Source: Terana coerulea
Taxonomy: Eukaryota > Basidiomycota > Agaricomycetes > Polyporales > Phanerochaetaceae
Length of the DNA: 64,000 nucleotides
Assembly (NCBI GenBank): GCA_024811115.1
Contig: JAKOGH010000637.1
Span: 124,001 to 188,000, forward strand
Reading direction: 5' to 3'
How positions within the stretch are numbered: position 1 is the stretch's first letter; every line of letters starts with the position of its first letter. A program made the translations under genes and the position numbers. Positions 58,737-64,000 of this stretch are shown piece after piece. A model generated the notes under the pieces. The model had not been told where the DNA came from and made no database searches. It saw only the letters and a list, made by a program, of their open reading frames with translations.

Positions 58737-59537
58737 ATGAGTTCTAATGTGCGTTGCACACCACTTTCGGCTCAGCAGCTCCCTCACTAACCACCCCCGG
58801 GACCTACAGATGACAAAGAAACAGCTCGTTGAGCTGCTCGCTCAACTGCGCATTGACCATGCGACTGAGAAATCAGGTAAGCCTCTGCTGCAGGTTGTTT
58901 GTACTATACTTACCCTAGCAACGGCGAGCATCTAGGGCTCGAGGAGCAGCTTCAAGTTGCCCAGCACACCGTCGAACAGCATGCTGCAACAATCAACGAG
59001 CAAGCTGCTGTGTTGGCCGCGGCAGCGGCCCAAGAGGGCAATCGTGCACTGAGCAACTTGACCCCACCTGCCGAAGACTCCACCGTGATACCGAAGCCAT
59101 CGGGACGTTTTAGCATCTTCAAGGCCATGGACGTTAGCGACGACGACTTTGCGGCTATACAGGTATGTCTCGTCATTAGCATTCTCGTCACTATGGTGAT
59201 CTGACCTCCACGGCGCCAGCGCTACCTTCGTGATCAGGTGCTGCGCGTGCAGCTGGACTGGACGATGGAATTCCGAGTACAAGATCCCGAGAAGCTTGGT
59301 CTGCTATACCGCAGTGTGAGTCCTTGCACTGTCTCTGTATCACACATACTCATCTCACCCATGGAACCCCTCAAGGCCAAGCAGAAGTATCCCGTTCTCA
59401 AGCGCTACCAGAACAACTGGGCCACATCGGCAATTATCAAACAATACATGCAAAACCGCCGCAAGCACGCCGTGAAGCACGGCTACATTGCCAAGCGTGG
59501 TCGTCGCGGCGCTCGGGCGTCGTCTCAGGCTGCTTAA
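58737..59537 (+). CDS. Small hypothetical protein with coiled coil and basic C-terminus
   Basis: The ATG at 58737 codes only MSSN before an intron; the next exons give MTKKQLVELLAQLRID, then (intron 58876-58935) a Gln/Ala-rich coiled coil (LEEQLQVAQHTVEQH), a linker with FSIFKAMDVSDDDF, and after two more introns RYLRDQVLRVQLDW and a strongly basic end (YPVLKRYQNNWATSAIIKQY, RRKHAVKHGYIAKRG), stop at 59535-59537. About 190 residues. The ...WATSAIIKQYMQNRR type of tail is, from memory, common in multicopy agaricomycete proteins of unknown role. It starts 266 bases from the Tnp2 gene in the divergent direction. Confidence 0.6.
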
Positions 59538-60300
59538 GGCGCTTCGAGCTGTAGACACATACTAGATTCACCTGTACCACATAGAGTTATAAACCGCACC
59601 ACTCAATTCATCTGTCTTTGCTCTATACATAATGCGTGCCACGTGCTGCATGGTTGAATATTCATTATTTATTAGGCAGTGATTCCGGGAGATACCAAAC
59701 ACTGATCTGACCATTGTCTACTAACCCTACACTAGGGTCGTAAACACGCCGCCAGTGGCCCGATATAGGACTTCTGAGGAGGGTTATAACCACCACTTAC
59801 TCTAGGAGTGGTGTATAGCATAAAATCGTATGAATGGCAGTGTTGAAAACAACTGCCTTGAGAAACTATATAACATGGTGACAGTCACCAAGTCGGTACC
59901 TTCGTTTTACCCTACTCTTGATGGTGAACATTTCGAGATGTCCAAAACGGGCATGAGATCCCGTGTTGGTGAGTCGGACATTTGGTGGGTGCTTTTCACT
60001 TCAAGGGCCACTACTGTACATGGCGAACATCACCAATCCGCGCTCTCAGCGCTTGCGTTTTCATAGGCATTATTCCTAGCTTTGCGGGCGATATTCACCA
60101 CTCTATCGGGTGACTCGCATGGTGAAAACACCTAACGCCAGGCATACAGTGAGTAGGTCATGGCATCCACACGGATCGAGCCAAGATTACCAACGATTTA
60201 GAGTCTTTAGACGCCTACTTTTCGCAGAATCACGCTTGGGCCAGCGCCGGGTTCTGGTCTACTTCAACCTCACCTTCTACGAACCACACCAACCTTCAGG
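59538..60300. other. Intergenic with a short hairpin
   Basis: Mostly featureless. An inverted repeat, ACCACT...AGTGGT with a short loop, sits at about 59792-59813. It could be a terminator-like hairpin or part of a small transposon relic, but no flanking repeats were seen. Confidence 0.4.
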
Positions 60301-62081
60301 ATGGCCATAGTCCGTTCTGACTGTTCTGACGAACCTGAAACCAGCCCTCCCTCTGAGCAAAACGCTGAGCCATCCAGCAGCAACGCTCCCACACCACAAG
60401 CTGAAGATGCGAACATGGGTACAATCACCGGCCGACCAGATCCTCAAGGCTTTCGTGCGTTGATGACCCTGCCATCCATGCCTGCACCACCACCTCCCGG
60501 CGACTCCAATAACGCGACGAATTTCTCTTTCATCCCCCCGTCGGCCCTCTCAGCGCAAACACACCAGAACGCGAGCAACACGGTCTTCTCCAGCGCACCG
60601 CACCCCAACTCGAGCATGCCACACCAATCGAGTCCGACTCACGACAGAGCAGGCAGCGGCGGACCGTTCGCTGGGCAGCAGGCTGGTGGGGGTGGACAGC
60701 AGATGGGCGGAATGCAAGAACAGTCGAATCCTGAGACGGACGTCGCGAAGATATGGTCTGTGCTTGTCGAGCTTCTGGAGCAGTTGTCTGCCAACCGCAC
60801 ATCATCCATACAGCTGCATTCGCTGGCTTCTGGAGTGAAGGTACGTCTGCATACCTGCTACTATTCAGCGCGTACACTGTAGCTCTAATCTTCGTGATTT
60901 AGACACAAGTCGTACATTCCCGGACGGGCTACGTACTCAGACGGTACGCTTCTTAAATCTACATTACTGCCTTCACTATCCACGCTAATTTAGCTCGTGG
61001 AGTGCAGCTTCAACCTCGATAAAACGCAAGGTCAAATCACAATGATTCCCGCACTTCGTCAAGTAACTCAACCTTCTTCCTGCTACTGTTTAGACGAATA
61101 CAACGCTGCTCTAGAGCAGATGAACGCCCAAATGACCGCAGAAAACAATTTACTGGCTAATGAGAACAAGCAACTCGGAACCCTCGTCAAGGAGTATGAG
61201 CAAACCCTTGAGAATGTCATGGCGGCGTTCCGTGTCAGGGCTGTACGTTTGATACGCGGGCCAATATACGCTATTGACTAATGCACCGCATGGCAGAACG
61301 AGGTTCAGCAACGAGAGCTTTCAATTGTTCGTGAACACGAACGCAAACTCCTGCCCTTGAAACAGCCCAGCTATATGCTTCGCTTTCGGCCACTACCTCT
61401 ATGTCATCCTCGCTGGCCCGTATGGGCACGTCGCTCCGCACGTTGATGCGTGTCCTTGGCGGAGAAGACCCTACTTGTGTGCCCGCCAGCGTCCTGCGCG
61501 ACATAGAAGAATCCGAGACGGGCACAGGCAGCACGGGCATGGGCATGGGACGGGAGGGAGAGATCGACATCACGAGCACGGCGGGGCATATGACTGTCGG
61601 GCGGTTCGCGCAGAAACGAATCATCAATTCCCTGGAGCTGGAGGCTCCATTGTCACCATCGCCAACCGCGACCCGCCTGCCTTCATCCTCGTCGTCTCGC
61701 AACCCTTCACCGTCGTCCCACGCCAGAGACGCATCGCCCGACCAGTCTTCACAAACCAAGCTCGACCTGCTTTCGTCCAAGGAGGCACAGCTCGTCGCCG
61801 CGGACTGGGCACTGGAGCGCGAGTGCGAGCTCGCCCGGCTCGAGCGGGAGAACCTCGTCCTGCGGCAGCTGCTTGAGGAGCGCGAGAAGCTCGAGCATGT
61901 CACCGCAGAGTCCGGACCCAACATCCCCGGGACGGAGGACGCCAATATCGCGCAGATGCGAGCGAGGTTGGAGCTACCGCGTCTGTCGTCGCTGCCCAAA
62001 CGGACATACAAAGGCAAGCCTTTGGGCGGTCAAAATATTGGGCCGTATGGGATGTATAAGAAGTTCGAGGAGGGCATGTGA
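60301..62081 (+). CDS. SIKE/FGFR1OP2-type coiled-coil protein (putative STRIPAK subunit)
   Basis: A low-complexity Pro/Ser-rich N-terminus (MAIVRSDCSDEPE...) of ~145 residues is followed by DVAKIWSVLVELLEQLSANR, a TQVVHSRTGYVLRRF|NLDKTQ segment across two introns, and the hallmark coiled coil ENKQLGTLVKEYEQTLENVM. A Ser-rich linker and a second helix (ELARLERENLVLRQLLEE) follow, then a C-terminal tail rich in Pro/Gly ending in KKFEEGM at 62079-62081. The order matches animal SIKE/FGFR1OP2 and the Sordaria SCI1 type, subunits of the STRIPAK phosphatase-kinase complex. In the last exon one G seems missing at about 61357-61360 (before the ETAQLYASL segment), which breaks the frame between the helices. 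The C-terminal frame is otherwise intact. Confidence 0.72.
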
Positions 62082-62634
62082 CCGCCGTCTGCGAGGAGGT
62101 GTATGTTACCATGTAACTTATTATTTTGATACCCGTCTTTATGCGTTACCCAGGGTGACGGTTCGTCAACGACGCAGGTTCTCTTCCGGACATTGAAAAG
62201 AATGTGTGTTCACCATGAAGAATGCGACGACCCACAAGTAAATTGCTCCAAACCCAGGCCTCACAAGTGTGGCAAGGTGTAAGGGCGGCTTTGCACTAGT
62301 ATCGCGGAATAGAGTGATAGGCAACAGGTAAGAGCATTCAAATGACTCACTCCGACGTTTCCGGAGCTCAACTGAGCATTCTCCAACTGGTTGACGCAGA
62401 ATGGATGACACACGCTCCTCAACGAACTCGATGGTTATCTTCCTGATTAAAATACCATACAACTATGCATCCCAAAGTACGATGATTCGACATAATGTCC
62501 CACAGAGCCCATTACACCCCAATAATACCCTTTCCTCACAGAATTCATGTAATCCTTCAGTCAAGCTCATCGATACTGCGCGCCCTGAGAACATTGTGAG
62601 TTAAGGGTATCATGGGACACAGGCAAGCTGTAAC
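62082..62634. other. Intergenic, convergent 3' ends
   Basis: 3' regions of the SIKE-like gene and of the repeat-protein gene; no further coding feature. Confidence 0.5.
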
Positions 62635-63699
62635 TCACTCGTACTCGCGGCGGTGCATGCCGGGGAAAAGACCGTTCACGATCTTCTCGTTCTCGAGGTC
62701 GGCCCAGTTCAGCTGCGTCATCGAAGACGCACCGCGGCGCTGGGGAGCGGGGGCTTGCGCCTGGGCGTGCGCGGCCTGGAGCTGCGCCATCTCCGTCTTC
62801 TTCTGGTTGTACCAATCAAGGAGGTTGTCCATCGAGCGCAAGAACAGCTCTTCCTCGCGGCGGTGCGGCGCAGGAGCGGCAGGAGCGGCGGGGAAGAGAG
62901 TGCTTATTATCTTCTCGTTCTCGATGTTCGACCAGTCGATGCTGTTGCTGTTGTCGTTGTGGTGCTTGCGGCGGAAGAGGCCGTTGATGATCTTCTCGTT
63001 CTCGATGTCGCCCCAGTTCAGCTGCGTCTGTGAGGAAGCGTGGCTGCGACGGTGGGGGGCGGCGGCGGCCGGGAAGAGGCCGTTCACGATCTTCTCGTTC
63101 TCGAGGTCGGCCCAGTTCAGCTGCGTCATCGAGGACGCGTGACCGCGGCGTTGCGGTGCGGGAGCCTGCGTTTGAGCGTGGGCAGCCTGGAGCTGCGTCA
63201 GCTCCGTCTTCTTCTGGTTGTACCAATCAAGGAGGCTGTCCGTCGAGCGCAAGAACAACTCTTCCTCGCGGCGGTGCGGGGCGGGAGCGGCAGGAGCAGC
63301 GGGGAAAAGAGTGCTTATGATCTTCTCGTTCTCGATGTTCGACCAGTCGATGCTGTTGCTGCTGCTGTCGTGGTGCTTACGGCGGAAGAGACCGTTGATG
63401 ATCTTCTCATTCTCGATGTCGCCCCAGTTCAGCTGTGTCTGCGGGCTCGAAGACGCGCGGCGCGCGTGCTGGCCATGCGGGAAGAGATACGCGACCACAT
63501 CGGCTCTCTCCAGGGCTGTGTCATCAAGGCCGTTCGATTTGGATCCCCCCTTGTGCTTGCGGGAGAACACGCTGTGCCCCAATTGAATCGTGTCAGAAAG
63601 TTCGCGCTCCAAACGTTGTGTAGTCACGTACGATTGACCAAGCGAGGGCGCAATGGAGGCCAGGATAACGAGAGCGGCGACAGTCTTGGGCGAGTACAT
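62635..63699 (-). CDS. KEX2-processed repeat protein / secreted peptide precursor
   Basis: Intronless frame of 354 residues from the ATG 63697-63699 to the stop 62635-62637. Signal peptide MYSPKTVAALVILASIAPSL. After ~80 residues come six copies of a motif of the type [LI][ND]W-x2-[IL]ENEKI[IV]-x2-LF. The copies are separated by nine Arg-Arg pairs (contexts such as APHRRE, APQRRG, LFRRKHH), the preferred cut site of the Golgi protease KEX2. Two further identical-type segments (LLDWYNQKKTE...) lie between some copies. The order of units is A-B-C-A-B-C, from a 408 bp tandem duplication. Cutting at every Arg-Arg would release eight Trp-containing peptides of ~25-45 residues. This is the architecture of KEPs, the class that includes precursors of some fungal cyclic peptides and of yeast-type pheromone. 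No DUF3328/UstY-type modifying gene is in the window. Product and function unknown. Confidence 0.85.
   Translation of the reverse strand: MYSPKTVAALVILASIAPSLGQSYVTTQRLERELSDTIQLGHSVFSRKHKGGSKSNGLDDTALERADVVAYLFPHGQHARRASSSPQTQLNWGDIENEKIINGLFRRKHHDSSSNSIDWSNIENEKIISTLFPAAPAAPAPHRREEELFLRSTDSLLDWYNQKKTELTQLQAAHAQTQAPAPQRRGHASSMTQLNWADLENEKIVNGLFPAAAAPHRRSHASSQTQLNWGDIENEKIINGLFRRKHHNDNSNSIDWSNIENEKIISTLFPAAPAAPAPHRREEELFLRSMDNLLDWYNQKKTEMAQLQAAHAQAQAPAPQRRGASSMTQLNWADLENEKIVNGLFPGMHRREYE
62663..63445 (-). repeat. 408 bp tandem duplication inside the repeat-protein gene
   Basis: Copy 1 at 62663-63070 and copy 2 at 63071-63445 (shorter at its outer edge). The GTTCACGATCTTCTCG block recurs at exactly 408 bases, 136 codons, so the frame is kept. 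Smaller ENEKI-coding units repeat within each copy. Confidence 0.85.
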
Positions 63700-64000
63700 G
63701 TTGGAATGTGAGTGATAAGTGATCGTAATGGTAAAAAATAGTTGGAGTGGTGATTAACGCGGCGTCAAGGAGAGTGGGTGGGTTTGTCGTAGAATGGGAT
63801 AGAAGTTGAAGCAGAAAAAGACAAGTCAGGCTGGACCACAGATGCGTCAGCGAAAATCCGACGGGGGAGGCAAGTCCAACAGAGTCGAGAACTCACCAAC
63901 CAGTACCTAGACTTGGAGAGAAAAAGAGAACGAGGAGAAAGAACGAGGAGCTGAGGAGCTGGTGGGAACGAAGAGATGCCGAAATTATTTATACCTCACT
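63700..64000. promoter_or_regulatory. Upstream region of the repeat-protein gene
   Basis: 300 bases to the window edge. A TATAAAT on the minus strand lies at about 63985-63992, some 285 bases before the ATG, which would mean a long 5' UTR or a 5' UTR intron. A run of AGAACGAGGAG-type purine repeats lies at 63925-63955. Confidence 0.4.

Noticed and set aside
55190..58800. CACTA/TAGTG ends for the Tnp2 element
   Set aside because: Such five-base words occur by chance here; no longer inverted repeats or matching target duplications were seen.
62653..63445. CRISPR-like array of short repeats
   Set aside because: The repeats are protein-coding, in frame, in a eukaryotic genome.
62635..63699. Reading the plus-strand frame (63040-63711) over the repeat gene as a protein
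   Set aside because: The signal peptide, dibasic sites and clean repeats exist only on the minus strand.

Overview
The window is nuclear DNA of a filamentous basidiomycete, most likely a white-rot polypore close to Trametes. The genes are split by many 50-60 nt GT-AG introns. There are five secreted lignin peroxidase (LiP) genes, expanded F-box families, a Tnp2-type DNA transposon and single-copy eukaryotic housekeeping genes. The genus is an inference from the LiP sequences and the genome style.

Layout. (1) 1.6-17.7 kb: a cluster of five LiP genes. LiP-1 (+) and LiP-2 (-) converge. LiP-3 (-) and LiP-4 (+) form the two arms of a near-perfect inverted duplication with a 2.1 kb spacer. LiP-5 (+) follows. 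All five lack the Mn-binding triad and keep the surface tryptophan of true LiPs. (2) 18.2-19.2 kb: an AsaB/CmcJ-like oxidoreductase. (3) 20.2-25.6 kb: condensin subunit 1, divergent from RPB10. (4) 26.3-27.9 and 31.2-32.6 kb: two F-box genes. (5) 28.1-31.05 and 48.6-51.6 kb: a ~3 kb inverted duplication, each arm carrying a membrane-anchored coiled-coil gene of unknown function. (6) Between these arms: a secreted unknown protein, an AIG1-like GTPase, the phosphoinositide phosphatase FIG4 and the NADH glutamate synthase GLT1. (7) 51.9-53.5 kb: saccharopine reductase LYS9. (8) 54.4-59.5 kb: a Tnp2 transposase gene between two small unknown genes. (9) 60.3-62.1 kb: a SIKE/FGFR1OP2-type coiled-coil protein. 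(10) 62.6-63.7 kb: a secreted protein built of six tryptophan-containing ENEKI repeats separated by Arg-Arg sites, the architecture of a KEX2-processed repeat protein (peptide precursor).

How they relate. The LiP cluster is one functional unit: secreted haem enzymes for lignin oxidation, evolving by duplication and gene conversion. GLT1 (glutamate supply) and LYS9 (glutamate-consuming lysine synthesis) both handle glutamate, but nothing in the sequence shows co-regulation. The peptide precursor at the right end is the best candidate for an undescribed system.

Caution. Many otherwise intact genes, including the housekeeping gene LYS9, carry single-base indels, often in short homopolymers. Some apparent pseudogenes may therefore be sequencing errors.
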